Assembly: GCF_013141695.1 (NCBI RefSeq) | Contig: NZ_WHNY01000035.1 | Location: forward strand, 1-64,000 | DNA: 64,000 bases | Reading direction: 5' to 3' | Origin: Paenibacillus plantarum | GTDB lineage: Bacteria > Bacillota > Bacilli > Paenibacillales > NBRC-103111 | Shown: positions 19,440-29,096 of the stretch, piece by piece | How the letters are laid out: every line of letters starts with the position of its first letter | Position numbering within the stretch: the stretch's first letter is position 1 | Program-made: the position numbers and the translations under genes | The notes under the pieces: generated by a model | Databases searched by the model: none | What the model saw: the letters and a program-made list of their open reading frames with translations, nothing else | Told to the model about the DNA's origin: nothing

Positions 19440-20294
19440 CTACACCTCCTCAAGCAGAGCTCGAAGCGCATCCAGCGTCATTCGCGTACCTGTCAGCTGG
19501 GTTCCGCCTTCTGGAACAAAATGCGTTTCAATCGTATACAACCCCGCATACCCATCCGCTTCAAGCGCCTTAATTTGAGCTGTTATATCTACATTCCCAG
19601 AACCAAGAGGCACACATTTCGGTGTTCCATCTTGACGAATGTAAGCATCCTTCAGATGGACATGGGCCAAGGCATTTTTCATGTACTGGTACCCGCTTGG
19701 GAATGCCTCTCTGGCGCCATACGCTTCATTACCTGGATCCCAAAGGCCCCGAACAGCTGGAGAATCGATGGCAGACACAAGTGCCGCCACTTCCTTCGCA
19801 AAGCCTCCGTTACAGGAAGGCTCATTCTCTAGGAGCAGGATCACGCCTTCGCGCGCTGCAATGTCGCCTGCCCTTTTTAAATAATGAACAATCTCATCAC
19901 GATGCCGCTCCGGCTCCAACTCTCGCCAAAACGAGAAAATACGGATGCGCGTTGTCCCCAGCAGTTTTGCGATTTCGATCACTCTATCCAGTTTCTTAAA
20001 ATGCTCCTCTACACTCTGCTCCTTCTGCCCAAACGTGTCCCCCGATTCAACCAATCGCTTCGGATCCAACGCGCATTTAAACAAAGGAGATGCAATGGCG
20101 GAGACATATAGTCCACGCTCTTCAACCATTTTGCGGATGCCCACGATCTGATCGTCAGCCAACACGGATACATTCATGCCATTCACAACTCTTATTTCAA
20201 CATGTTGCAGACCCTGCTCTGCAGCCCAATTCAACGCTTTCTCGAAATCCGGAGATACTTCATCCGTCAGTACGCCTAATCGATTCCAAATCAA
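19440..20294 (-). CDS. Sugar phosphate isomerase/epimerase-like TIM-barrel protein
   Basis: 284-residue xylose-isomerase-like TIM barrel (AP endonuclease 2 superfamily). Typical metal-binding positions are visible as LLENEP, GLWDPGNE, HVHLKD and TIETHF. It starts with TTG seven bases after GGAGG and is the first gene of the operon that continues with the oxidoreductase, NagB and NagA. Such proteins act as isomerases, epimerases or keto-sugar lyases beside Gfo/Idh/MocA enzymes. Upstream, 20295-20570 holds divergent regulatory DNA shared with the abrB-like gene; no operator could be identified for this operon. Confidence 0.85.
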   Translation of the reverse strand: MIWNRLGVLTDEVSPDFEKALNWAAEQGLQHVEIRVVNGMNVSVLADDQIVGIRKMVEERGLYVSAIASPLFKCALDPKRLVESGDTFGQKEQSVEEHFKKLDRVIEIAKLLGTTRIRIFSFWRELEPERHRDEIVHYLKRAGDIAAREGVILLLENEPSCNGGFAKEVAALVSAIDSPAVRGLWDPGNEAYGAREAFPSGYQYMKNALAHVHLKDAYIRQDGTPKCVPLGSGNVDITAQIKALEADGYAGLYTIETHFVPEGGTQLTGTRMTLDALRALLEEV

Positions 20295-20478
20295 TGAAAA
20301 ACCTCCACCTTCGCTTGAGCATGCGATTCTGATTTCTTCTTATTTCCCTAACTATACCAAGATTGTTTGGGTCAAAGTTGACGTTTCTATTGAAGTAAGT
20401 TTACATTTTTTTCGCTTTCATTCAGCAGTATCAATATGAGCCACTACATGAAAATCACACCCAGTAAATAAAAGGAAT

Positions 20479-20507
20479 TTGAGTGCATATGTGGAATAGA
20501 GTATATA
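20479..20507 (+). promoter_or_regulatory. Sigma-A-type promoter of the AbrB-like gene
   Basis: TTGAGT (20479-20484) and TATATA (20502-20507) are separated by exactly 17 bases and lie 65 bases before the start codon. Confidence 0.6.
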
Positions 20508-20571
20508 CACAATATGAGTCTTTGTAACTAGGAGAAGTAGTTCCTTGGTGCATGAAAAAGGAGGTAATTGT

Positions 20572-20808
20572 ATGAAATCGACAGGAATTGTAAGAAAAGT
20601 AGACGAATTGGGACGGATTGTTTTACCTATTGAGTTGCGTCGGACACTCCATATTGAAATCGGTGACGCCATCGAAGTCTATGTGGACCCTGAGCGTATT
20701 ACCCTCAAGAAGTATATGCCTGCGTGTGTGTTCTGTGGAAATTTCGAGGACATGACCTATTTCAAAGGGAAGCTTGTATGCAGCAATTGTATTGATGAGA
20801 TTACTTAA
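20572..20808 (+). CDS. AbrB/SpoVT-type transition-state regulator with Cys4 tail
   Basis: 78-residue DNA-binding protein. Residues 1-47 form the swapped-hairpin AbrB domain (GIVRKVDELGRIVLP, then an EIGDAIEVYVD strand). The C-terminal tail has two CxxC pairs (CVFC near residue 52 and CSNC near residue 71), a small zinc-ribbon-like or dimerisation element. AAGGAGG seven bases before the ATG decides the start over an upstream ATG at 20545. AbrB proteins of Bacillus are 92-96 residues and repress stationary-phase genes; this shorter form probably has a related role. It is monocistronic, with its own promoter and a strong terminator. Confidence 0.9.
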   Translation: MKSTGIVRKVDELGRIVLPIELRRTLHIEIGDAIEVYVDPERITLKKYMPACVFCGNFEDMTYFKGKLVCSNCIDEIT

Positions 20809-20827
20809 TAGTACAGCAAGGCTGGAC

Positions 20828-20862
20828 AAAAGCCCTTCAGTGATGACCCTGAGGGGCTTTTT
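20828..20862 (+). terminator. Terminator of the AbrB-like gene
   Basis: AAAAGCCCTTCAG (20828-20840) pairs with CTGAGGGGCTTTT (20849-20861), and the arm ends in a run of five Ts. Confidence 0.9.
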
Positions 20863-20941
20863 GGTTTATGATGAGCTTTCCGGCAAAATAATATTTGCAT
20901 AATCTGGTAATAACGTGTAAATTAATTACCTAAGTGCATAA

Positions 20942-21032
20942 TCACGGGAGCTTGGTGAGACCAGGCTGAGAGGATAGTTATAACTATCGACCGTTAAACC
21001 TGATCTGGATAATGCCAGCGGAGGAACACAAG
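20942..21032 (+). ncRNA. TPP (thi-box) riboswitch
   Basis: The conserved thi-box segments appear in order: CACGGGAGC, then CAGGCTGAGAGG, a variable stem (GATAGTTATAACTATC), then ACCTGATCTGGATAATGCCAGCGGAGG. This is the aptamer that binds thiamine pyrophosphate. It is followed by an intrinsic terminator at 21051-21084 and by thiC, so it most likely shuts off transcription when TPP is plentiful. Confidence 0.97.
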
Positions 21033-21050
21033 ATCTCTTTGTATACCAGG

Positions 21051-21084
21051 AGACCGCCTCTATTAGAGATGCGGTCTTTTTTTT
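21051..21084 (+). terminator. Riboswitch expression-platform terminator
   Basis: AGACCGC (21051-21057) pairs with GCGGTCT (21071-21077); an inner CTCT/AGAG stem closes the loop, and a run of Ts follows to 21084. It lies 19 bases after the TPP aptamer and 51 bases before the thiC start. Confidence 0.92.
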
Positions 21085-21107
21085 CGCAGCATGAATCCTC
21101 CGCTTGA

Positions 21108-22910
<1,803 letters not shown>

Positions 22911-22919
22911 AAATAAGAA

Positions 22920-22945
22920 GGTTGCCGCTGTGGCAACCCTCTTTT
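22920..22945. terminator. Bidirectional terminator between thiC and bioC
   Basis: GGTTGCC (22920-22926) pairs with GGCAACC (22932-22938) across a GCTGT loop. On the plus strand CTCTTTTC follows, and on the minus strand TTCTTATTTTTA follows. It lies between the convergent thiC and bio operon ends. Confidence 0.85.
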
Positions 22946-22949
22946 CTCT

Positions 22950-23819
22950 TCACACTTCTCCCTCATCTGCTAACGCTTCGATCATAAGAAGTTCGTAACT
23001 TGCTACAACGCCCCCAGGTATACCGAACTTTCCCTCGTATTCTTCATACATCTTAGCGAACAAACGTCGCGTACTGAGACCCTGCCATGCAATGGCTTCA
23101 GTCGTGCTAGCTCCCATTGCTTTTACGGAATAAAGGAAATCTCTGACTGAAGTATACGATTCCTTTCGAACCTCACGCTCAACTTGGATACGTGAATATC
23201 CCGCTTCTATAAGCCAATCCTTCCACTGCTCGCTCGATTGAAAAGTCAGTCCATGCCGCTGTGGCTCTAAACCGCTTGCTCGATAAACTTCTTGAAATGA
23301 CTTGTGCAGCTCATTGAACGTATCGGGTCCGAAAGTGGTGAACACCAGCCTCCCTCCAGGGCGAATAATCCGCCGAAGATGCCCTAGTGTTTGCCTCGGA
23401 TGATGCAACCATTGGAAACAGGCGTTAGAGACGATGAGATCAAATGAAGCTGATGCCGCATCATCCACCCACGTTTCAACATCCCCAACAAGAAAACGTA
23501 TACGAGACGATAGGCCGTTTAAAGAATCTAGCTCGTTCCGTCCACGCGATCGGACTCGCTGTTCAGCCTCTTTGATCATCTCCGGTGCGATGTCAAGTGC
23601 AGTAATCGACACGGATGACGACCACGTGTTTAGTAAAATTTCTGTGAGAGCACCCGTGCCGCAGCCAATCTCAAGAATGTTGAACTTCTCAGCGTGGACG
23701 TCCCCGAGAGATTGTGCAAGCCTGTCAGCCATGCTTCGCTGCACATGGGCATGCTGATCATACAACCCCTGGGAGCTACGATTAAACTGACGACGAATAG
23801 CGGTTGTCCTCGTGTTCAT
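22950..23819 (-). CDS. bioC: Malonyl-ACP O-methyltransferase BioC
   Basis: 289-residue SAM-dependent methyltransferase that methylates malonyl-ACP so that the fatty acid machinery can build pimeloyl-ACP methyl ester. SAM motif ILEIGCGTGALTE lies near residue 50, followed by VGDVETW and SNACFQWLHHP, typical of BioC. The start is supported by AGGAG eight bases upstream. It overlaps the upstream BioH-like gene by 38 bases and is the last gene of the bio operon, ending at a shared terminator. Confidence 0.92.
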   Translation of the reverse strand: MNTRTTAIRRQFNRSSQGLYDQHAHVQRSMADRLAQSLGDVHAEKFNILEIGCGTGALTEILLNTWSSSVSITALDIAPEMIKEAEQRVRSRGRNELDSLNGLSSRIRFLVGDVETWVDDAASASFDLIVSNACFQWLHHPRQTLGHLRRIIRPGGRLVFTTFGPDTFNELHKSFQEVYRASGLEPQRHGLTFQSSEQWKDWLIEAGYSRIQVEREVRKESYTSVRDFLYSVKAMGASTTEAIAWQGLSTRRLFAKMYEEYEGKFGIPGGVVASYELLMIEALADEGEV

Positions 23820-24573
23820 GCCACCAACTCCTCATTTTATCAGCTATATCAGTCTCCCTTTTCAAAAATGGGACATGCCCACGATTAGGAATTGTCATTA
23901 ACTCCGCATACGGCAAATGGTCTGCAAGCTCTCGTGCAGCGCCGTATGGGCAAATCTTATCTGCGGTTCCATGAACGATTAACACTGGACAAATGAGAGT
24001 CGGCAGTTCAGAAATAATTTCCACATTTCGTAGAATATAAAGGCCAGAGAGAAGGCCAGGAATTGTCCATTCACCCGGGAGAGAAAGTTCCCCTCCAAGA
24101 CCTTCTTCGAATTCCAATTCTGTCAAACAGTTTTGTCGAAATTTGGTTTCAACACGTTGTGGATCTTTCTGTAGCTCTGTCATCATCTGTCTAATGGCTG
24201 CAACTGACCATCCTAGCTCTTTCTCTTCTGTTGAACGTGTAAAACGAGCGTTTGCTGCAATGACCACAAGACCATCTCCGTAACCTTTGGCTGCTAATCT
24301 CAGTGCCAATAATCCACCCAGAGACCACCCGCAGATCAACAGCCTGCCACGATCATCCTTCGTATGACAAGTTGACATGATATGCATGGCGGCCGTTTCG
24401 GTCATAAGTAGCATGTCCTCAGGCGAATTCGCCTTACTGTAATCAACAGATAAGTGATGGAAATCTGGCAACAATGCTCGCAGCCGATCGAAAACCTGAT
24501 CCGACATACTCCATCCAGTCAGCCACAACATGGTTGATCTCGACTCTCTCCGGGTTTCCATAACGTGTGTCAT
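23782..24573 (-). CDS. bioH: BioH-type pimeloyl-ACP methyl ester carboxylesterase (alpha/beta hydrolase)
   Basis: 263-residue alpha/beta hydrolase. The nucleophile elbow GWSLGG, an acid loop VHGTADKICP and the terminal NRGHVPFL form the Ser-Asp-His triad. Lying between bioF and bioC, it very probably cleaves the methyl ester to release pimeloyl-ACP for BioF. Its ATG overlaps the bioF stop (ATGA), a sign of translational coupling; another ATG at 24561 is possible. Similarity to E. coli BioH is only at the fold level, so it may belong to one of the alternative BioH-replacing hydrolase groups. Confidence 0.8.
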   Translation of the reverse strand: MTHVMETRRESRSTMLWLTGWSMSDQVFDRLRALLPDFHHLSVDYSKANSPEDMLLMTETAAMHIMSTCHTKDDRGRLLICGWSLGGLLALRLAAKGYGDGLVVIAANARFTRSTEEKELGWSVAAIRQMMTELQKDPQRVETKFRQNCLTELEFEEGLGGELSLPGEWTIPGLLSGLYILRNVEIISELPTLICPVLIVHGTADKICPYGAARELADHLPYAELMTIPNRGHVPFLKRETDIADKMRSWWHEHEDNRYSSSV

Positions 24574-25769
24574 CCTCTCTTCAACACTCCCAGTTGAATT
24601 CCAATGTTGCGGATTTGTTCAGTAGCATCCGTCAGTTCCTTTTCTGTGTGGGCGGCTGATACGGAGAAGCGAATACGAGCCGTGCCATCAGGAACAGTCG
24701 GCGGACGTATCGCTACTGCTGCAATTCCTTCAGCTTCAAGTGCACCCATAAAGCGTAAAGTCATAGCGTTATCACCAACAATCACGGGTACAATCGGGGA
24801 ATTGCCGACACTGATCGTGAAACCGGCCGCCCGCAACAGGGAACGGAATAGCTCGCTTAACGCGAATAGCCTTTCTCGGCGCCAGTGCTGGACTTGGACC
24901 AAAGCTAACCCCTCCGAAATACCCGCTAGGATCGAAGGGGGTAAAGCGGTTGAGTAGATGAGCGGTCTGGCTTTATTAATCAACCATCGAATAAGCATAT
25001 GACTGCCGCAGATATAGGCGCCATAGACACCGAACGATTTGCTAAACGTCCCCACATGAATATCCACATCATCCTGCAGGCCGAGCTCGTGGCATAATCC
25101 CTCTCCGCGCTTCCCATAAACGCCCCCGCTGTGAGCCTCATCTACCATCAGCATAGCCCCGAACTCACGTTTAAGTGCCACCAACTCACGCAACGGCGCC
25201 TGATCACCGTCCATCGAGAACACAGCGTCCGTCACGATTAACTTCCGTCGTTTATCACGGTACTTATGCAATAACGTACGTAAATGTGCCATATCACGAT
25301 GACGATACCGGGCGTGTTCGGCTCGACTCCCTACAATGCCATCCGTTATGCTCGCATGATTCCATTGATCGCTGAAAACCACATCGCCCCTGCTTACAAG
25401 CGCGCCAATAACGCCAGTATTCGTCATATAGCCGTTTGCAAAAAAGAGTGCTGCTTCACATTTTTGCCAAATAGCTATCTCTTCTTCAAGACGTTCATAC
25501 GGTGGTCGATTGCCTGTCACAAGCCTTGAAGCACCTGAACCTGCTCCTTCTGTCAGCAGCGCCTTCCTCATCCTTTCAATAATTGCAGGATGCTGGGCGA
25601 GTCCAAGGTAATCATTGGATGACAAGTTGAGCAGCACTCTTTCTCCTCGCATGATGTAGCCTGGAGATTCGATCACTGGACTACTCCTGCGCAAGGATCG
25701 CTCCAGCGAGGCTTCAGCGAGTAACTCAAGTTCTTTTTCTATCCAGTTCATGGTATTCATGGTGTCCAC
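24570..25769 (-). CDS. bioF: 8-amino-7-oxononanoate synthase BioF
   Basis: 399-residue PLP-dependent alpha-oxoamine synthase joining pimeloyl-ACP and alanine to give KAPA. LNLSSNDYLGLAQHP, the MVDEAHSGGVYG Asp/His segment and the PLP lysine in TFSKSFGVYGAY are all present. The reported start is GTG, with ATG codons three and six codons later. It is four bases after bioB and overlaps the BioH-like gene by four bases. Confidence 0.95.
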   Translation of the reverse strand: MDTMNTMNWIEKELELLAEASLERSLRRSSPVIESPGYIMRGERVLLNLSSNDYLGLAQHPAIIERMRKALLTEGAGSGASRLVTGNRPPYERLEEEIAIWQKCEAALFFANGYMTNTGVIGALVSRGDVVFSDQWNHASITDGIVGSRAEHARYRHRDMAHLRTLLHKYRDKRRKLIVTDAVFSMDGDQAPLRELVALKREFGAMLMVDEAHSGGVYGKRGEGLCHELGLQDDVDIHVGTFSKSFGVYGAYICGSHMLIRWLINKARPLIYSTALPPSILAGISEGLALVQVQHWRRERLFALSELFRSLLRAAGFTISVGNSPIVPVIVGDNAMTLRFMGALEAEGIAAVAIRPPTVPDGTARIRFSVSAAHTEKELTDATEQIRNIGIQLGVLKRG

Positions 25770-25773
25770 AACC

Positions 25774-26772
25774 TTAAAGGGCGTTTAATTCGATTTCAAA
25801 GCCCAGATCTTCAATGATTTGATGATCAGCCGTAACGTCTTGACCTGCAGTCGTTAAATAATCGCCTACAAAGAGTGAATTGGCAGCATATAAGGATAGT
25901 GGCTGCAGAGTACGGAGGTTGACTTCACGCCCGCCTGCCACACGAATTTCTTTCGACGGACAAATAAAACGGAACAAAGCCAGTACCTTCAACGCTTTCA
26001 TCGAAGGCGTACGGCCTGCGTGTTCTAGCGGGGTTCCCGGAATCGCATTTAGGAAATTAATTGGAATCGAATCTACATTGAGTTCGCGGAGTGCATAAGC
26101 CATCTCAACGATTTCTTGATGGGTCTCACCCATGCCGATAATGACTCCGGAACAAGGGGACATGCCTTGCGACTTTACTTGATCCACGGTTTCAACCCGT
26201 TGGTCGTAGGTATGAGTCGTGGTAATAGTTGCGTAATTAGCTTTGCTGGTGTTCAAGTTATGGTTGTATCGATGTACGCCTGCTTCTGCGAGTCGTTCCG
26301 CTTGATTGCCCTTGAGGATGCCCAGACATGCACAAATTTTGAGCGGCATCGTTTCACGTATCTCTTTAACTGCGTCTACGACTTGATCCAGTTCCTTGTC
26401 TGTCGGTCCTTTACCAGCCGCCACGATGCAATAGGTTCCCGCTTTGCGTGCCAACGCTTCACGCGCCCCAGCAAGCAGCGTATCTTTATCAAGCAGTGTG
26501 TACTTGGCTACAGGCGCCGTCGAAACAATGGATTGCGAGCAATAGCCACAATCCTCGGGGCATAGCCCGCTTTTGGCATTGATGATCATGTTCAGCTTTA
26601 CTTTCTTACCGTAAAAATGCTTCCTCACCTGAAAGGCAGCTTGCAGCAGTAGCAGCACTTCATCATTGTCGGCTTCTAGGACAGCGATCCCTTCCTCTAG
26701 CGTAATACATTCCCCTTGTAACGCTTTATGTGCAAGCGATTGCCATTTCAAATCAACAATAATTGTATTCAT
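25774..26772 (-). CDS. bioB: Biotin synthase BioB
   Basis: 332-residue radical-SAM enzyme inserting sulfur into dethiobiotin. The CxxxCxxC cluster is seen as CPEDCGYC preceded by NAKSGL; ACLGILKG and YNHNLNTS, which carry ligands of the auxiliary cluster region, follow. AGGAGG nine bases before the ATG at 26772 is better placed than for the ATG at 26781, which touches it. It lies between bioD and bioF with very short gaps. Confidence 0.96.
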   Translation of the reverse strand: MNTIIVDLKWQSLAHKALQGECITLEEGIAVLEADNDEVLLLLQAAFQVRKHFYGKKVKLNMIINAKSGLCPEDCGYCSQSIVSTAPVAKYTLLDKDTLLAGAREALARKAGTYCIVAAGKGPTDKELDQVVDAVKEIRETMPLKICACLGILKGNQAERLAEAGVHRYNHNLNTSKANYATITTTHTYDQRVETVDQVKSQGMSPCSGVIIGMGETHQEIVEMAYALRELNVDSIPINFLNAIPGTPLEHAGRTPSMKALKVLALFRFICPSKEIRVAGGREVNLRTLQPLSLYAANSLFVGDYLTTAGQDVTADHQIIEDLGFEIELNAL

Positions 26773-26785
26773 TTCAATCATCCTC

Positions 26786-27526
26786 CTATGTATGAATGTA
26801 TTTCAATACCTGTCTGATCGGCCCCAATTGGATGGTTTGTCGAACGGTCTGGATGAACATTTCTGAATTGGAATTGGCGTGCAAACGAGGAAACCTGCCC
26901 AAGACTTTAGTACTGCTATACTGTTCGATTAGCTTCGCATTGGTAGCCATGCTCGGGTCGTCAGACGGGTTCGACCAATCCCCATCATTCATAATAATGC
27001 CTACAATCGGAACGCCATGAGCCCTCAGAAATGACACAGTCAGAAGCGTATGGTTAATCGTGCCGAGGCTGGATCGCGCTATAATTAACGCTGGAATCCG
27101 AAGTTCTGAGATCAAATCCACCATAAGACTATCATGGGTAAGCGGTACACCGACGCCGCCTGCACCTTCAATGAGCAGCGCTTCGTATCGTTTAGTAAGG
27201 GGTACGCCAGCTGCAATCAGCTCTTTGAGCGTAAGGATCACACCCGCCTGTTTAGCGGCTAACAGCGGCGTAAGCGGAGCATCGAAGGTAAATGGCGCCA
27301 CATCTTCAGGTCGCTCATCGATTCCCGTGATTTGCAGCAACCTCTCGCTATCTGTCAATCCGCTGCCTAGCCGTGCACCGGATTGAACAGGCTTCCATAC
27401 TCCCACATTCCGCCCTTCGGCTCGAAGAGCAGCAGTAATAGCCGCAGTGACCATTGTCTTCCCAACGCCAGTGTCTGTCCCTGTCACAAATAAACCCCGT
27501 ATCCGTTCAACACTCTCTTTGCTCAT
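26786..27526 (-). CDS. bioD: Dethiobiotin synthetase BioD
   Basis: 246-residue P-loop enzyme making dethiobiotin from DAPA, CO2 and ATP. Walker A FVTGTDTGVGKT is near the N-terminus, WKPVQSG and EGAGGVGVPLT follow as in the family. The frame could begin at a TTG at 27532 overlapping the bioA stop; the ATG at 27526, ten bases after GAGGGGG, is preferred. It is tightly spaced with bioA and bioB. Confidence 0.94.
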   Translation of the reverse strand: MSKESVERIRGLFVTGTDTGVGKTMVTAAITAALRAEGRNVGVWKPVQSGARLGSGLTDSERLLQITGIDERPEDVAPFTFDAPLTPLLAAKQAGVILTLKELIAAGVPLTKRYEALLIEGAGGVGVPLTHDSLMVDLISELRIPALIIARSSLGTINHTLLTVSFLRAHGVPIVGIIMNDGDWSNPSDDPSMATNAKLIEQYSSTKVLGRFPRLHANSNSEMFIQTVRQTIQLGPIRQVLKYIHT

Positions 27527-27528
27527 AG

Positions 27529-28884
27529 TCAATGAGCCCCCTCTGTAACGCTAATGATGGATTCTATTAAAATATCAGTCATCGCATCGAGTTCAGCTTC
27601 ATTAGCTGCAAGCGGAGGGATAAAGACCATCACATTGCCAAGTGGTCTTGTTAGCATGCCAAGTTCTCTGGCACGCAGACTTGTGCGCACACCGATTCGC
27701 TCTGACCAATCATACGCCTCGCGTGTAGCCTTATGGCGTACAAGCTCGATTCCGATCATCAATCCCTTCTGCCGGATATCACCGACGTGCGGATGATCCT
27801 TAATCGCAGCGAGCTTTCGCTCGACAAATGCCGCCTTCGCTCTAACGCCTTCAACCATGCTGCGCTCTTCCATCAACTTCAAGCTGGCTAACGCAACCGC
27901 ACAACCAAGCGGGTTGCCTGTGTAGGAATGACCGTGAAAGAATGTCTTCTGCTCTTGATAGTCCGCATAGAATGCCTGGTAAATCTCATCTGTCGCGAGT
28001 GTTGCTGCCACTGGCAAGTAGCCGCCTGTAAGCCCTTTTCCAACCACCATCAAGTCAGGTGTAACCTCTTCGAGATCACAAGCAAACATGGCTCCCGTCC
28101 GCCCGAAGCCAGTCGCTACCTCGTCAGCGATAAACAGTACGCCGTGTTTCCGGCACAACGCTGACATTTCGCGCAAACAGCTCGGCGGCATAACAACGAT
28201 GCCGCCAGCCCCTTGCACAATGGGCTCCACAATGAGAGCTGCGATCTCATCCGCCCGCGCCACCAGTAAATGACGCAGTGAAGTGAGTGTTGCTTCCAAT
28301 ACCTCCCTCTCACCCCCATCATGGCGATAAGCGCAGGGATAGGGAATGACGTGGGAAGGAAATAACATAGGGCGGTACACTTCATGATAAAGAGGAATGG
28401 CGCCGACACTTACCGCACCGATGGTATCTCCGTGGTACGCTTGATTCATGGTTATAAACCTCGTTTTACCTCGTACTCCCTGGTTATGCCAGTATTGAAA
28501 CGCCATTTTGATCGCAATCTCGACAGCTGTTGCACCTGAATCCGAGTAGAACACCTTGTTTAATCCTTTCGGCGTAATCTCCACCAGTTTCTCAGCAAGC
28601 TCGATTGCTGGAACATTGGCCATTCCGAGCAGCGTGGAATGGGCGACGCGTCCCAACTGATCTGTGATGGCCTGATTTAACTCAGGCACATTGTGTCCAT
28701 GTACATTGAGCCAGACAGATGAAAAACCGTCCCAGTAGGCGCGTCCATGGACATCAAATAGCTTCATGCCTTCCCCACGCTCAATAATGAGCGGGTCAGC
28801 GTTATTGTAGTCTTTCATTTGAGTAAAAGGATGCCATAAGTATTCCTTATTCCGGGCAGCAAGCCGTTCATAATTCGTAAGCAC
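27529..28884 (-). CDS. bioA: Adenosylmethionine-8-amino-7-oxononanoate aminotransferase BioA
   Basis: 451-residue PLP aminotransferase converting KAPA to DAPA. LWHPFTQMKDY near the N-terminus is the BioA signature, DEVATGFGRTG carries the cofactor Asp, and the PLP lysine lies in VVGKGLTGGYLP. The start codon is GTG with GGTG seven bases upstream. It is the first gene of the bio operon and lies 28 bases downstream of the BirA-type operator. Confidence 0.95.
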   Translation of the reverse strand: MLTNYERLAARNKEYLWHPFTQMKDYNNADPLIIERGEGMKLFDVHGRAYWDGFSSVWLNVHGHNVPELNQAITDQLGRVAHSTLLGMANVPAIELAEKLVEITPKGLNKVFYSDSGATAVEIAIKMAFQYWHNQGVRGKTRFITMNQAYHGDTIGAVSVGAIPLYHEVYRPMLFPSHVIPYPCAYRHDGGEREVLEATLTSLRHLLVARADEIAALIVEPIVQGAGGIVVMPPSCLREMSALCRKHGVLFIADEVATGFGRTGAMFACDLEEVTPDLMVVGKGLTGGYLPVAATLATDEIYQAFYADYQEQKTFFHGHSYTGNPLGCAVALASLKLMEERSMVEGVRAKAAFVERKLAAIKDHPHVGDIRQKGLMIGIELVRHKATREAYDWSERIGVRTSLRARELGMLTRPLGNVMVFIPPLAANEAELDAMTDILIESIISVTEGAH

Positions 28885-28911
28885 AATGAATCACCATCCG
28901 TTAATTGTTTT

Positions 28912-28947
28912 ATTGTCAACCAAAAATCAACGTAAATGGTTGACAAT
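28912..28947. promoter_or_regulatory. BirA-type biotin operator
   Basis: ATTGTCAACC (28912-28921) and GGTTGACAAT (28938-28947) form a perfect 10-bp inverted repeat separated by 16 bases, just upstream of bioA. Its arms resemble the known Firmicute BirA sites (TTGTNAACC, spacer, GGTTNACAA). The TTGACA embedded in an arm suggests it overlaps promoter elements, so biotinoyl-AMP-bound BirA would block transcription of the whole bio operon. Confidence 0.88.
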
Positions 28948-29014
28948 CAACTTTGGCAATTCTAACAAATCGGAGGAACTCTGTAAAGAAAACTTTACCA
29001 GATCACGCACAACC

Positions 29015-29062
29015 AAAAGCCCCTGCGGGAGAAAAGCATTAGCTTTTCTCCCGCAAGGGCTT
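29015..29062 (-). terminator. Strong terminator of the glycoside hydrolase gene
   Basis: A 14-bp perfect stem (29024-29037 with 29042-29055, loop ATTA) is extended by GCCC/GGGC. On the minus strand it is followed by TTTTGGTTG. It separates the hydrolase transcript from the bio promoter. Confidence 0.88.
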
Positions 29063-29096
29063 CTTCTATATTTCATATTTAATCATCCAGCTGCTA

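Noticed and set aside
24604..24957. Plus-strand frames over the bio operon and over other minus-strand genes
   Set aside because: They are shadows of well-supported genes and have no start signals of their own.
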